Shown: piece after piece, positions 46,283 through 55,736 of the stretch
How positions within the stretch are numbered: the first letter of the stretch is position 1
Layout: each line of letters starts with the position of its first letter
Assembly (NCBI RefSeq): GCF_019278465.1
Contig: NZ_CP058983.1
Span: 1,859,501-1,923,500 of the forward strand
Direction of reading: 5' to 3'
From: Tenacibaculum sp. AHE14PA
GTDB lineage: Bacteria; Bacteroidota; Bacteroidia; Flavobacteriales; Flavobacteriaceae
DNA: 64,000 bases
The notes under the pieces: generated by a model
Told to the model about the DNA's origin: nothing
What the model saw: only the letters and a program-made list of their open reading frames with translations
Database searches by the model: none
Program-made: the position numbers and the translations under genes

Positions 46283-46723
46283 TTATCCTTTAGATATTTC
46301 GTTAGACAATTCATCTTCATCATCAGTTTGCCAAGGAAAATGAGTTTTTAATTCTTCTCCTGCTTTTAAAACTCCTTCAACAATTCCTTTTTTGAAATTG
46401 CCTTCTTTAAAATGGTTTTGCATCGTGTTTTTTGTAGTATTCCAAAAATTGGCTGGTACCACTTTATTTATTCCTTGGTCACCATAAATTACAAATTTAT
46501 GATCTTCAACAGCTACGTAAATTAAAACAGCATTCTGTTGTTTTGTTATATTCATGTTTAAAGAATGAAACACTTCTAAAGCACGATTAAAAGCATCATC
46601 TTTACGAGATGATGCTTCTATATGTACTCTAATTTCGCCAGAGGTATTTAATTCGGCTATTTTAATAGCTGAAATTATTTCTTGCTCTTCTTCTTTAGTG
46701 AGAAAATCTTCTACTTTAGACAT
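46283..46723 (-). CDS. TPM domain protein, short form
   Basis: A 146-residue TPM domain protein: IAELNTSGEIRVHIEASSRK, AVLIYVAVEDHKFVIYGDQG and ending with an acidic DEDELSNEIS tail. No signal peptide is seen, so unlike its neighbour it may lie in the cytoplasm or use another anchor. It is 6 bp upstream of the long-form gene and 2 bp after lemA. Confidence 0.85.
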   Translation of the reverse strand: MSKVEDFLTKEEEQEIISAIKIAELNTSGEIRVHIEASSRKDDAFNRALEVFHSLNMNITKQQNAVLIYVAVEDHKFVIYGDQGINKVVPANFWNTTKNTMQNHFKEGNFKKGIVEGVLKAGEELKTHFPWQTDDEDELSNEISKG

Positions 46724-46725
46724 TT

Positions 46726-47334
46726 TTATTTTTTAGTTCCAAAATCGAAATTAACATCCGGAGCTTTTTCTGCACCAGCTTCCGCTTCAAAATAAGGTTT
46801 ACCTTCAAAACCAAACCACCCTGCTAAAATAGAATTAGGAAATACTTTTACATGATTGTTATAAGGTTTTACAGCTTCGTTAAATCGAGTTCTAACTGTT
46901 AAAATTTGATTTTCAGTACTTGCTAATTCATCTTGTAACTTTAAGAAATTCTGATTTGTTTTTAAATCAGGATAACGCTCTACTGTTACTAATAAACTTT
47001 TTAAGGCACCACTTAAACCACCTTGAACTTTATTAAACTGTGCTAGTTGTTCTGGTGTTACTTTTGATGGGTCAATATTTATTGATGTTGCTTTGGCTCT
47101 TGCGTTGATTACTTCGGTAAGTGTCGATTTTTCAAAATCAGCAGCTCCTTGTACCGTTTTAACTAAATTACCAATTAAATCACTTCTTCTTTGGTATGCA
47201 GTTTCTACATTACCCCAAGATTCCGCAATATTTTCATTTAATCTTACTGCTGTATTATTAAATCCTACAACCCATTTAAAGACTACGAATACTAATACTC
47301 CAATAATAACTAAAGGCACTAACCATTTTTTCAT
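46726..47334 (-). CDS. LemA family protein
   Basis: A 202-residue protein with one N-terminal membrane helix (about 4-22) and a helical bundle: NENIAESWGNVETAYQRRSD, LIGNLVKTVQGAADFE, RYPDLKTNQNFLKLQDEL and FNEAVKPYNNHVKVFPNSIL are the LemA signatures. LemA genes are often beside TPM genes, as here. Its function is not established. Confidence 0.92.
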   Translation of the reverse strand: MKKWLVPLVIIGVLVFVVFKWVVGFNNTAVRLNENIAESWGNVETAYQRRSDLIGNLVKTVQGAADFEKSTLTEVINARAKATSINIDPSKVTPEQLAQFNKVQGGLSGALKSLLVTVERYPDLKTNQNFLKLQDELASTENQILTVRTRFNEAVKPYNNHVKVFPNSILAGWFGFEGKPYFEAEAGAEKAPDVNFDFGTKK

Positions 47335-47347
47335 AATAATTGATTTT

Positions 47348-47677
47348 CTATAATTGATTTTTAATTTTTTTTAATTCTGCTTTTACTCTTTCTAACCTAC
47401 TAATAACTTCATGATTATTAACTACATCATTCGGGTTTTTTTTAAGCTTTTGTTTTGCGCCATCTAAAGTAAAACCTCTTTCTTTTACTAAATTGAATAT
47501 CAACTTAAAATTCTCAATATCCTCTTTTGTAAATAACCGATTTCCTTTTGCGTTTTTTTTAGGCTTAATAACCTCAAATTCTTGTTCCCAAAAACGGATT
47601 AGTGAAACATTTACGTTAAAAGCTTTAGATACTTCTCCTATTTTATAGTATCTTTTATCAGGTAGTTCTACATACAT
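47348..47677 (-). CDS. MerR family transcriptional regulator
   Basis: A 109-residue regulator. YYKIGEVSKAFNVNVSLIRF then WEQEFEVIKPKKN gives the MerR-type winged helix, and a coiled-coil ends the protein. No effector domain follows, so the signal is unknown. It is 18 bp after the M23 gene and 13 bp before lemA, probably in one unit with both. Confidence 0.88.
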   Translation of the reverse strand: MYVELPDKRYYKIGEVSKAFNVNVSLIRFWEQEFEVIKPKKNAKGNRLFTKEDIENFKLIFNLVKERGFTLDGAKQKLKKNPNDVVNNHEVISRLERVKAELKKIKNQL

Positions 47678-47695
47678 TTCCTTAGTAAGTTCTAA

Positions 47696-48664
47696 TTAAT
47701 CGTATGATTGTCCGTTTTCTTGTGATGCTTTTTGCATTGCAATAAATTCTTCTGGAGTTAAATCTCCATAATAAAAATAAATAGGATTTACAGGTCTACC
47801 ATCTTTATGAATTTCATAATGTAAATGTGATGCCATAGAGCGCCCCGTATTACCAACATAGCCTATTATATCACCACGTTTTACTTCTTGCTTTCTTTTT
47901 GCTATAATTTTACTCATGTGCGCATAAATAGTTCTATACCCATATCCATGGTCTATATATACTACTTTACCAAAAGTAGAACTTCTATGAGCTTTAGCTA
48001 TAACACCATTACCAGAAGCAAAAATAGGTGTACCTTTTGGAGCTGTAAAATCCATTCCATTATGCATTCTTCTCGTTTTAAGGATTGGATGCATACGCAT
48101 ACCATAACCAGATGCCATACGTTTTAAATCTTGATTTTTCACAGGTTGTATGGCAGGAATAGAGGCTAACATTTTTTCCTTTTCTTTTGCCAAACTAACA
48201 ATTTCGTCTAGTGATTTTGATTGCACAACCATCTGCTTCGATAGTATTTCTATTTCTCTTGTTGCATTGGTAATCATTGCACTATTTTTAAACCCCTCTA
48301 AATGCTTGTACCTATTCACACCTCCAAAACCTGCTTTACGCTGCTCTTGTGGTATAGCACTTGCTTCAAAATACGCTCTATATATATTATCATCTCTTTC
48401 TTGTAGCTCAGATAATCTTTCTGACAACACAACTAATTCTTTAGACATTAGTTCTGTATGCAACTTAAAATTCTCTATTTCTCTTTTTTGAGCTCTTTCG
48501 TTAGGTGACATTAAAAACTGACTAAACCCTATAAAACCAAAGAATGCAACCAATAAAGCACTAACAATTCCTAAAAAGGACTTTTTATATTTCTCGCTTT
48601 TTTTTGATTCTATTTTTCGGTAAGATAACGTCTCAGGATCGTAATAATATTTTACTTTCGCCAT
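47696..48664 (-). CDS. M23 family metallopeptidase
   Basis: A 322-residue membrane-anchored peptidoglycan hydrolase. One N-terminal helix (about 27-45), a coiled-coil (about 55-160) and a LytM domain with HNGMDFTAPKGTPIFA, a VVYIDHGYGYRTIYAHM stretch and HLHYEIHKDGRPVNP; the zinc ligands (HxxxD and HxH-type) are intact. ATG 48664 is used since MAKVKYYYDPETLSYRKI is the common flavobacterial start; a longer frame would cover the promoter. It is divergent from alaS. Confidence 0.9.
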   Translation of the reverse strand: MAKVKYYYDPETLSYRKIESKKSEKYKKSFLGIVSALLVAFFGFIGFSQFLMSPNERAQKREIENFKLHTELMSKELVVLSERLSELQERDDNIYRAYFEASAIPQEQRKAGFGGVNRYKHLEGFKNSAMITNATREIEILSKQMVVQSKSLDEIVSLAKEKEKMLASIPAIQPVKNQDLKRMASGYGMRMHPILKTRRMHNGMDFTAPKGTPIFASGNGVIAKAHRSSTFGKVVYIDHGYGYRTIYAHMSKIIAKRKQEVKRGDIIGYVGNTGRSMASHLHYEIHKDGRPVNPIYFYYGDLTPEEFIAMQKASQENGQSYD

Positions 48665-48668
48665 AATA

Positions 48669-48700
48669 CTAAATATACTATTTTTGTGCACGTTAAACAA
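48669..48700 (-). promoter_or_regulatory. Promoter of the M23 gene, near-leaderless
   Basis: On the minus strand a TTG, a 20-base spacer and TATATTTAG give a well-spaced -33/-7 pair. The -7 element ends four bases before the ATG, so the transcript would have almost no leader. Confidence 0.6.
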
Positions 48701-48816
48701 GCAAAAACTCTTAAGAACTTTTGTTTGACAACACACAAATTTACAAAATGTTTTAAAACTACTTTTGTTAAGTTGTTTTTTAATAATTATTTAACAAAAT
48801 TTCGAGCGCTAACCGT

Positions 48817-51444
48817 ATGAAATCTCAAGAAATAAGATCAAAATTTTTAGAATTTTACAAATCTAAAAACCATAAAATCGTTCCATCTGCACCAATGGTG
48901 TTAAAAAACGACCCTACTTTAATGTTTGTTAACGCAGGTATGGTTCCTTTTAAAGAGTTTTTTTTAGGTCAAAAAAAAATAGTAAATACTAGAGTTGCTG
49001 ATTCTCAAAAATGTTTACGTGTTTCAGGAAAACATAACGATTTAGAAGAAGTAGGTAAAGATACCTATCATCATACGTTATTTGAAATGCTAGGAAACTG
49101 GAGTTTTGGAGATTACTTTAAAAAAGAAGCAATAGCCTGGGCTTGGGAACTGCTTACCGAAGTATATAAAATAGATAAGGATATTTTATATGTTACTATT
49201 TTTGAAGGTGATGAAGAAGAAGGCTTAAAAAAAGATACCGAAGCGTATGACATTTGGAAACAATACATAGCTGAAGACCGTATTTTATTAGGAAATAAAA
49301 AAGATAATTTTTGGGAAATGGGAGCGCAAGGACCTTGCGGACCATGTTCTGAAATTCATATAGATATCCGCTCTGCGGAAGAGAAAGCAAAAGTATCTGG
49401 TGCATCACTAGTAAATTTAGATCATCCGCATGTTGTAGAAGTTTGGAATTTAGTTTTTATGCAATACAACCGTAAGGCTAACGGAAGCTTAGAGAACTTA
49501 CCATCAACACATATTGATACTGGTATGGGCTTTGAACGTTTATGTATGGCACTTCAGGGTGTACAATCTAATTATGATACGGATGTTTTTACTCCGATAA
49601 TTAGAGAAATCGAAACTATTACTGGTGTAAAATATGAAGATCCAAAAGTAGCTGGAGACGAAACAGACATTGCAATTCGTGTTATTGCAGATCATGTAAG
49701 AGCGGTAGCTTTTTCTATTGCAGATGGTCAGTTACCTAGTAACACAGGTGCTGGTTATGTGATTAGAAGAATTTTAAGGAGAGCTATTCGTTACGGATTT
49801 ACTTTTTTAAATCAAAAAGAACCATTTATCTACAAATTAGTAGAAACTTTAAGTGCACAAATGGGAGATGCTTTTCCTGAAATAAAAGCACAAGAACAAC
49901 TAGCTCACAATGTAATTAAAGAAGAAGAACATTCTTTCTTAAAAACATTAGAACAAGGTTTATTATTATTAAACACAATAACCACCAATGCTTCTGACAA
50001 GGTAATTTCGGGTAGAAAAGTATTTGAACTAAAAGATACGTATGGTTTTCCTGAAGATTTAACTGCTTTAATTTTATCTGAAAACGGATTAGATTATAAC
50101 AAAGAAGAATATAACAAAGCTTTAAAAGAACAACAAGACAGAGGTAGAGAAGCAACTGCTATTGAAACCGATGACTGGAATATTTTAATTGAAGATGATG
50201 AAGAAGAGTTTGTAGGATATGATACTTTGGCTGCTGATGTTAAGTTAACACGATACAGAAAAATATCAACTAAAAAAGATGGTGAGCAATACCAATTGGT
50301 ATTTAACATGACACCTTTTTATCCTGAAGGAGGAGGGCAAGTTGGTGATGTAGGTTATATTGAAACTTCTAACGGTGATGTAATTTATATCTTAAAAACT
50401 AAAAAAGAAAACAATCTAATTATTCATTACACTAAAAATTTACCTGAAAATTTATCAGAAAAATTTAAAGCTGTTGTAAATGAAGAAACTAGAAATTTAT
50501 CAGCAAGTAACCATACTGCCACACACCTATTACACCAATCTTTACGCACTATTTTAGGAACACATGTAGAGCAAAAAGGATCGTTGGTTAGTGCAAAACA
50601 CTTACGTTTTGATTTCTCTCACTTTGCTAAAGTAGATGCAGATAAATTACAAGAAATAGAAGGTTTTGTAAATGCACGTATTCGTGAAAACCTTTCTTTA
50701 ATTGAAAAAAGAAATATACCAATGCAACAAGCTATCGATGAAGGTGCTATTGCTTTATTTGGTGAAAAATACGGAGATTCTGTAAGAGCTATTAAATTTG
50801 GCCAATCTATGGAATTATGTGGTGGAACGCACGTAAAGCAAACAGGTGATATTTGGTACTTTAAAATAAAATCTGAAGGCGCAGTTGCATCAGGAATTAG
50901 AAGAATCGAAGCGATTACAAATGCTGCCGTTGGTGATTATTTTGAAGATGTTGATCGTAATTTAACTTTGGTAAAGCAGTTATTAAAAAACCCAAAGGAC
51001 GTTGTAAAATCTGTAACTAGCTTACAAGATGAAAATACAGCTTTAAAGAAACAAATAGAACAGTTATTAAAAGACAAGGCTGAAAATTTATCTGGCGAAT
51101 TAAGAAATCAATTACAAGAAATAAATGGTGTTCAGTTTTTAGCAACTAAAGTAGATTTAGATGCAAACGGAATTAAAAATTTAGCTTTTGCTTTAGGTAA
51201 AGAGTTTGATAATTTATTCTTGTTTTTTGCTACTTCTGAAAAAGCAGACAAGGCAATGTTAACTTGTTATATTTCTAAAGAACTAGCTGCAGAACGTGGT
51301 TATGATGCAGGAAAAGTTGTGCGAGAACTAGGAAAACTAATTCACGGTGGTGGAGGTGGACAAAATTTCTTTGCTACTGCAGGAGGTAAAAACCCAGGTG
51401 GAATTCCGAAAGCTTTAGAAAAAGCAAAAGATTATATTGCATAG
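48817..51444 (+). CDS. alaS: Alanine--tRNA ligase
   Basis: Charges tRNA-Ala. The 875 residues run in order: the class II catalytic core ([20 protein letters not shown] start; [11 protein letters not shown] near 171), a tRNA-recognition part, the editing domain with the metal-binding [12 protein letters not shown] (about 567) and MELCGGTHV (about 665), and a C-terminal DHHA1-type domain with [15 protein letters not shown]. All motifs are intact. A strong terminator follows. Confidence 0.97.
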   Translation: MKSQEIRSKFLEFYKSKNHKIVPSAPMVLKNDPTLMFVNAGMVPFKEFFLGQKKIVNTRVADSQKCLRVSGKHNDLEEVGKDTYHHTLFEMLGNWSFGDYFKKEAIAWAWELLTEVYKIDKDILYVTIFEGDEEEGLKKDTEAYDIWKQYIAEDRILLGNKKDNFWEMGAQGPCGPCSEIHIDIRSAEEKAKVSGASLVNLDHPHVVEVWNLVFMQYNRKANGSLENLPSTHIDTGMGFERLCMALQGVQSNYDTDVFTPIIREIETITGVKYEDPKVAGDETDIAIRVIADHVRAVAFSIADGQLPSNTGAGYVIRRILRRAIRYGFTFLNQKEPFIYKLVETLSAQMGDAFPEIKAQEQLAHNVIKEEEHSFLKTLEQGLLLLNTITTNASDKVISGRKVFELKDTYGFPEDLTALILSENGLDYNKEEYNKALKEQQDRGREATAIETDDWNILIEDDEEEFVGYDTLAADVKLTRYRKISTKKDGEQYQLVFNMTPFYPEGGGQVGDVGYIETSNGDVIYILKTKKENNLIIHYTKNLPENLSEKFKAVVNEETRNLSASNHTATHLLHQSLRTILGTHVEQKGSLVSAKHLRFDFSHFAKVDADKLQEIEGFVNARIRENLSLIEKRNIPMQQAIDEGAIALFGEKYGDSVRAIKFGQSMELCGGTHVKQTGDIWYFKIKSEGAVASGIRRIEAITNAAVGDYFEDVDRNLTLVKQLLKNPKDVVKSVTSLQDENTALKKQIEQLLKDKAENLSGELRNQLQEINGVQFLATKVDLDANGIKNLAFALGKEFDNLFLFFATSEKADKAMLTCYISKELAAERGYDAGKVVRELGKLIHGGGGGQNFFATAGGKNPGGIPKALEKAKDYIA

Positions 51445-51497
51445 TATATCTATTGTCACTTTATAATATAATAATATAAGTTGTGATATATAAAACC

Positions 51498-51533
51498 AAA
51501 AACACCTCTATATTTCTATAGAGGTGTTTTTTT
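51498..51533. terminator. Terminator between alaS and the secreted protein gene
   Basis: AAAACACCTCTATA and TATAGAGGTGTTTT pair around TTTC, with A before and T after, so it can work in both directions for the convergent genes. Confidence 0.9.
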
Positions 51534-51544
51534 ATGAATCAATA

Positions 51545-52432
51545 TTACTTTACAACGATATTGATTTTAGCAGATTTCCCTTTATTTATATTAGATAAAA
51601 ATTCGTAGAATCTATTTGCTTCATAGATTTTAATTTTCGCGGTATTAGTTTTAATTTTTCCAGAGTTAATTGTCTTAACTTCTATTGTATTATTTCCTTT
51701 TTTTAAGTTAATTAGCAGATGTTTTTTCTCTGTCTTTAGCTTTAAGTTGGCTAATACTTTTTTGCCATTTATATAAACATCTACAACATCACCATCTTCT
51801 TTACCATAATCCCAAATTTCAAACTTTGCTTGGTTTTTATTTAGAAAAATAGTTATTGTTTCATCTTCATTAAGGTTTGTTTTTCCGAATTTGGTTAAAA
51901 TTTTATCTGGTCTTAATTTTTCTTTAACAACAGAATCTATCCTTTTTTTCTTTTTAACTTTCTTATATATTTTCTTTAATTTCTTTTGAACAAACTTGGT
52001 TCCAACTATTTTAATTTTACCTGACGCACAAACTTCTCCATTTGGATAAACTCCCTCAAAATCAGAATCAAATGATTTTTTTGCACTCCTAAGTTTTAAT
52101 TTACCTCTAGATTTGATAAAGCAGAATTCGTCTGTTAAAACATCTGATTTTGTATATAAAACATCTTTTTCTTCAAACACTAGTTCATTTGTATTTTCAT
52201 CAAAGGTTCCAAAAACATAAGACTTTGTTTCGTTATCACCCTCAATATCAGTATAAGAATATCCTCTTATACTATCCTTATCTATATTAAATTCTAATTT
52301 ATATGAATATAACTGTGTTTTATTCAACATTAAAACCCCTAAAAATTCATAATCAAATTTCTCTGCTTTTTGAGAAAAAACTATAGAAGCAAAAAAGTTA
52401 AAAAACAAAAAAAATATTAGTTTACTTTTCAT
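51545..52432 (-). CDS. Secreted protein of unknown function
   Basis: A 295-residue exported protein (signal ending ASIVFSQ). The first half is beta-rich (KLEFNIDKDSIRGYSYTDIE). A strongly basic segment near residues 150-170 (KKLKKIYKKVKKKKR) comes in the middle. The last third holds FEIWDYGKEDGDVVDVYING and LLINLKKGNNTIEVKTINSG, a beta-sandwich-like repeat known from other Bacteroidota proteins (inference). No family is recognised. Divergent from the TM2 gene. Confidence 0.6.
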   Translation of the reverse strand: MKSKLIFFLFFNFFASIVFSQKAEKFDYEFLGVLMLNKTQLYSYKLEFNIDKDSIRGYSYTDIEGDNETKSYVFGTFDENTNELVFEEKDVLYTKSDVLTDEFCFIKSRGKLKLRSAKKSFDSDFEGVYPNGEVCASGKIKIVGTKFVQKKLKKIYKKVKKKKRIDSVVKEKLRPDKILTKFGKTNLNEDETITIFLNKNQAKFEIWDYGKEDGDVVDVYINGKKVLANLKLKTEKKHLLINLKKGNNTIEVKTINSGKIKTNTAKIKIYEANRFYEFLSNINKGKSAKINIVVK

Positions 52433-52440
52433 AAAATTAT

Positions 52441-52462
52441 TTTAAATTCGTGCGAATTTAAA
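52441..52462. promoter_or_regulatory. Inverted repeat in a divergent promoter region
   Basis: TTTAAATTCG and CGAATTTAAA face each other around TG, between the divergent secreted-protein and TM2 genes. Each arm contains TAAATTCG, one mismatch from the -7 consensus TAnnTTTG, so the two may be back-to-back -7 elements or an operator for both genes. Confidence 0.5.
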
Positions 52463-52480
52463 ACTAAAAAAATTCATACT

Positions 52481-52846
52481 ATGAAAAAATCTATTACTAT
52501 TTTAAGCTTTATCTTTTCTTTCTTTTTATTTACATCTACAGCAGAAGCTTCTTTTCCTGTAAAGAAAAACAAAGAAAACATTGAAGTTGTTAAAGGAGAG
52601 AAAATCGAAAAAAGCAATGCACCTGCAATGGCTATGTCATCTGGTAAAAGCCAAATCGTTGCCCTTATTTTATGTTGGGTTGTTGGTATTATTGGTGTTC
52701 ACAGATTTTATTTAGGATACACTTGGCAAGGTGTTGTTCAAATTTTAACTCTTGGTGGTTTAGGTATTTGGACACTTATTGATTTTATTAGAATCATTAC
52801 TGGTGATTTAACACCTAAGAACGGAAGTTATTCTAAAACATTTTAA
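52481..52846 (+). CDS. TM2 domain-containing protein
   Basis: A 121-residue membrane protein with a signal-like N-terminus (ending TAEASF), a Lys-rich spacer and the TM2 pair of helices (about 56-110): ALILCWVVGIIGVHRFYLGY, then GGLGIWTLIDFIRIITGD. The GxxGxHRFYLG turn is the family mark. Function unknown. A strong terminator follows. Confidence 0.9.
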   Translation: MKKSITILSFIFSFFLFTSTAEASFPVKKNKENIEVVKGEKIEKSNAPAMAMSSGKSQIVALILCWVVGIIGVHRFYLGYTWQGVVQILTLGGLGIWTLIDFIRIITGDLTPKNGSYSKTF

Positions 52847-52865
52847 TAAATTAACTTAGTACATA

Positions 52866-52901
52866 AAAGGCTCAAAGATTAATTTCTTTGAGCCTTTTTT
52901 A
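52866..52901. terminator. Terminator between TM2 gene and phr operon
   Basis: AAAGGCTCAAAGA and TCTTTGAGCCTTTT pair around a short loop with T run. It serves both the plus-strand TM2 gene and the minus-strand 14-gene operon that ends at phr. Confidence 0.9.
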
Positions 52902-54185
52902 GTTTAATGTTTTTTTATAAGTTGAAATAGCTCTTTCTCTTGCTAATTTATGCTCAACCATTGGTTTTGGATATGTTAATTCATCAAAATCTTCAATCCA
53001 CTTTCTAATATACTCTAAATCTTTATCAAACTTCTTTAACTGAGATTCGGGATTAAAAACTCTAAAATACGGTGCTGCATCACAGCCGGTTCCTGCAGCC
53101 CATTGCCAGTTTCCGTTATTAGCAGATAATTCATAATCTAATAATTTCTCAGCAAAATAAGCTTCTCCCCAACGCCAATCTATTAATAAATGTTTGCACA
53201 AAAAACCAGCAGTAACCATTCGCACACGATTATGCATGTAACCTGTTTTATTTAATTGTCGCATACCAGCATCAACCATTGGGTAACCAGTTTCTCCTCT
53301 ACACCATTTTTTAAATTCTTCCTCATTATTTCTCCACGGAATGGCATCATATTTTTGCTTAAAGTTATTAGTAACAACTTTAGGAAAATGAAACAGCACT
53401 TGCATAAAAAACTCTCGCCATATTAATTCGTTTAAGAACGTCGCGTTTGTTTTTAAAGCATAAAGAACCATTTTACGAACACTAACCAACCCGAAACGAA
53501 AGTAAGGCGACAAATACGATGTTTTATCCTGAAAAGGGAAATCTCGTATCTCATCATAATTCGATAAACTCGATAAATTATATGGCTTTACCTTTATCGA
53601 ACCCTTTTCAAACCCTATTGCTTTTAAAGTTGGAAAATCTGCTGTAAAATGATAAAAATCAGAAAAATTAATAACAAATTCTTTCGTATCAATTTCGGTA
53701 TTAAACTGTTGCAACCATTTATTTTTATATGGCGTATAAACCGTATATGGCAAGCCGTCTTTTTTTACAACCTCATCTTTCTCAAAAATAACTTGATCCT
53801 TATAACTGTAAAAACCAACGTTATTTGAACCTAAAAATGCCTCAACCTGCTGGTCTCTTTTTATAGCATACGGCTCGTAATCTTTATTTGTATAAACTGC
53901 CGTAATATTATAATCAGCTATTAAACTTTCCCAAATTTTAAGAGGATTTCCTTTTTTAATTAATAGTGATGAACCTTCTTTTTTTAATTCTGTATCTAAC
54001 TGATGTAACGTTTGATAAATAAAAGAAACTCTAGCATCGTCTTTTGGTAAATTATCAATTATTTCTTCATCAAAAATAAAAACAGGAAGTATTTTACCTC
54101 CTGATTTTAATGCGTTATGTAATGCTACGTTATCTTCTAAACGCAAGTCTCTTCGAAACCAAAAAACAGCAATCTTATTTTCCAT
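52899..54185 (-). CDS. phr: Deoxyribodipyrimidine photolyase (class I type)
   Basis: Light-driven repair of cyclobutane pyrimidine dimers. The 428 residues start IAVFWFRRDLRLEDNVALHN. The FAD domain has SPYFRFGLVSVR, WREFFMQVLFHFP, GYPMVDAGMRQLNKTGYMHN and the intact NNGNWQWAAGTGCDAAPYFR tract (flavin-proximal Trp and the Asn/Asp set). Unlike the two photolyase homologues at 17.8-20.9 kb it keeps all class I features. Last gene of the carotenoid/photoprotection operon, overlapping the SRPBCC gene by 11 bases. Confidence 0.94.
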   Translation of the reverse strand: MENKIAVFWFRRDLRLEDNVALHNALKSGGKILPVFIFDEEIIDNLPKDDARVSFIYQTLHQLDTELKKEGSSLLIKKGNPLKIWESLIADYNITAVYTNKDYEPYAIKRDQQVEAFLGSNNVGFYSYKDQVIFEKDEVVKKDGLPYTVYTPYKNKWLQQFNTEIDTKEFVINFSDFYHFTADFPTLKAIGFEKGSIKVKPYNLSSLSNYDEIRDFPFQDKTSYLSPYFRFGLVSVRKMVLYALKTNATFLNELIWREFFMQVLFHFPKVVTNNFKQKYDAIPWRNNEEEFKKWCRGETGYPMVDAGMRQLNKTGYMHNRVRMVTAGFLCKHLLIDWRWGEAYFAEKLLDYELSANNGNWQWAAGTGCDAAPYFRVFNPESQLKKFDKDLEYIRKWIEDFDELTYPKPMVEHKLARERAISTYKKTLN

Positions 54186-54660
54186 TAAAAGCTTTATCTA
54201 AAATTACATATCTGTATTCAAAAATAGTTTGCAATTGCTTTTTTATAAACAACGCTTGCGCTATATGTCCTAAAAACCCAAAAGGTATTTTATACGATAT
54301 TTTATCTTTCATTAACGTATTTCCGTTCTCTAATTCTTCAAACCAATGTTCGTGATGCCACATAGCATAAGGACCAAAACGCTGTTCATCTACAAAGAAC
54401 TGTTGTTCTTTAACCTGAGTTATTTCGGTTACCCAATTTGTTTTTATAAACGGAACCGGAGATACTTTATAGGTAATTATCTGACCTTGATATGCCTTTT
54501 TATCGACTTTAGAGGTAATGTTAAAACCCATTTTCGGAGGCGTTATTTTAGCTAGATTTTCTGGTGAAGAAAAATAATCCCAAGCCTTATCTAAAGACAT
54601 TTTTAGTTCTTGCTGCGTTTCTAACGTATAAATTCCTGAATGTTTTTTAAAATTTATCAT
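54175..54660 (-). CDS. SRPBCC family protein
   Basis: A 161-residue START/Bet-v-1-like protein. The start YTLETQQELKMSLDKAWDYF, then FFSSPENLAKITPPKMGF and the HEHWFEELENGNTLMKDKI stretch match SRPBCC proteins often encoded next to photolyase, sometimes called cell-division-inhibitor-like. It may bind a hydrophobic ligand. It follows the glutathione peroxidase gene directly. Confidence 0.85.
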   Translation of the reverse strand: MINFKKHSGIYTLETQQELKMSLDKAWDYFSSPENLAKITPPKMGFNITSKVDKKAYQGQIITYKVSPVPFIKTNWVTEITQVKEQQFFVDEQRFGPYAMWHHEHWFEELENGNTLMKDKISYKIPFGFLGHIAQALFIKKQLQTIFEYRYVILDKAFNGK

Positions 54661-55203
54661 TTATAGAAGTTTCGTAATTTTAGAACTCATCGGTTTTGTT
54701 GTAGAGTAAAAAACATCCACTAACCTACCTTCTTCATCTACTAAGTATTTTTGAAAATTCCATTTTACTGAAGAATTCATTTTACCATTTTTTTCTTTAT
54801 CTGTTAACCAACTATATAAAGAATGTTGATTATCTCCTTTTACGTCTAATTTTTCTGTCATCGGAAATTCAACACCAAAGTTTAGCGTACAAAAAGATTT
54901 AATTTCTGATTCTGCACCAGGTTCTTGGCTACCAAATTGATTACAAGGCAAACCTATAACCACCAATTTATCGCCGTGCTTAGTGTACAATTCTTGCAAA
55001 CCGTCATACTGATTTGTAAATCCGCATTTAGATGCCACGTTAACAAATAATATTTTCTTTCCTTTATATTGATTCAGGTCTAGATTCTTACCGTCTATTC
55101 CTTCTATTTTAATATCGTATAAAGATTCTTTAGGTGTTACTGTTTGTGCGTTTCCTAAAAAGCTAAATAATGCCATAAGTAAAGTTATTTTTAATGTTCT
55201 CAT
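54661..55203 (-). CDS. Glutathione peroxidase family protein
   Basis: A 180-residue exported (signal ending LGNAQ) thiol peroxidase. NVASKCGFTNQYDGLQELY places the peroxidatic Cys at about 60. GLPCNQFGSQEPG and the WNFQKYLVDEEGRL Trp/Asn region are also present, so the catalytic tetrad (Cys, Gln, Trp, Asn) is intact. It is cysteine- and not selenocysteine-based and probably uses thioredoxin-type donors in the periplasm. Confidence 0.92.
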   Translation of the reverse strand: MRTLKITLLMALFSFLGNAQTVTPKESLYDIKIEGIDGKNLDLNQYKGKKILFVNVASKCGFTNQYDGLQELYTKHGDKLVVIGLPCNQFGSQEPGAESEIKSFCTLNFGVEFPMTEKLDVKGDNQHSLYSWLTDKEKNGKMNSSVKWNFQKYLVDEEGRLVDVFYSTTKPMSSKITKLL

Positions 55204-55734
55204 TTATTGAAGTGTTATGTTGTTGATCTTTAATTTAAATTCTTCGTTTTTTTTATTTCCTATAAGAATCGCAATTTCTTTTATTTCTTTTGCAGAGAAA
55301 TTTTCAATATCTAATTTATTGCCTCTAAATGATGCATAAAAAGCATTTAAAGGTAATGCTATTTTCTCTGTTTCTGTTGATGTTTGAAAAGACTGTATGT
55401 ACCAAAAACGTTGCTCTTTTTCTGATTTAATTCTGAATTGATATTTTTTACCATCTCCTTTTAATTTAATCACAAGCTTAGCCGTATTTTCCAATAATGT
55501 TATATCTACAGGTAACCGCGTCATCGCAAAACCACCATTATTATCAGTAGAAATCGATCCCGAAAAAACACCTTCACCCTGATCATTAATAACCATTTTA
55601 GAAGAAGATAATCCGCCCATTACATTATCATTGGTAATACTCCAATTATTTATATTTTCTTTTTTACTAAAATCAAACACCATAATTTCTGTTATACAAA
55701 AGGCAATTAACAAGACGTTAATTAACACTTTCAT
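55204..55734 (-). CDS. CIA30 family protein
   Basis: A 176-residue exported protein (hydrophobic N-terminus) of the CIA30/NDUFAF1 fold. FSKKENINNWSITNDNVMGG then LSSSKMVIND, and KGDGKKYQFRIKSEKEQRFW are the family core. In bacteria its partner is unknown. It sits in the operon between an SDR and the glutathione peroxidase, with 0-2 bases between genes. Confidence 0.85.
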   Translation of the reverse strand: MKVLINVLLIAFCITEIMVFDFSKKENINNWSITNDNVMGGLSSSKMVINDQGEGVFSGSISTDNNGGFAMTRLPVDITLLENTAKLVIKLKGDGKKYQFRIKSEKEQRFWYIQSFQTSTETEKIALPLNAFYASFRGNKLDIENFSAKEIKEIAILIGNKKNEEFKLKINNITLQ

Positions 55735-55736
55735 GA

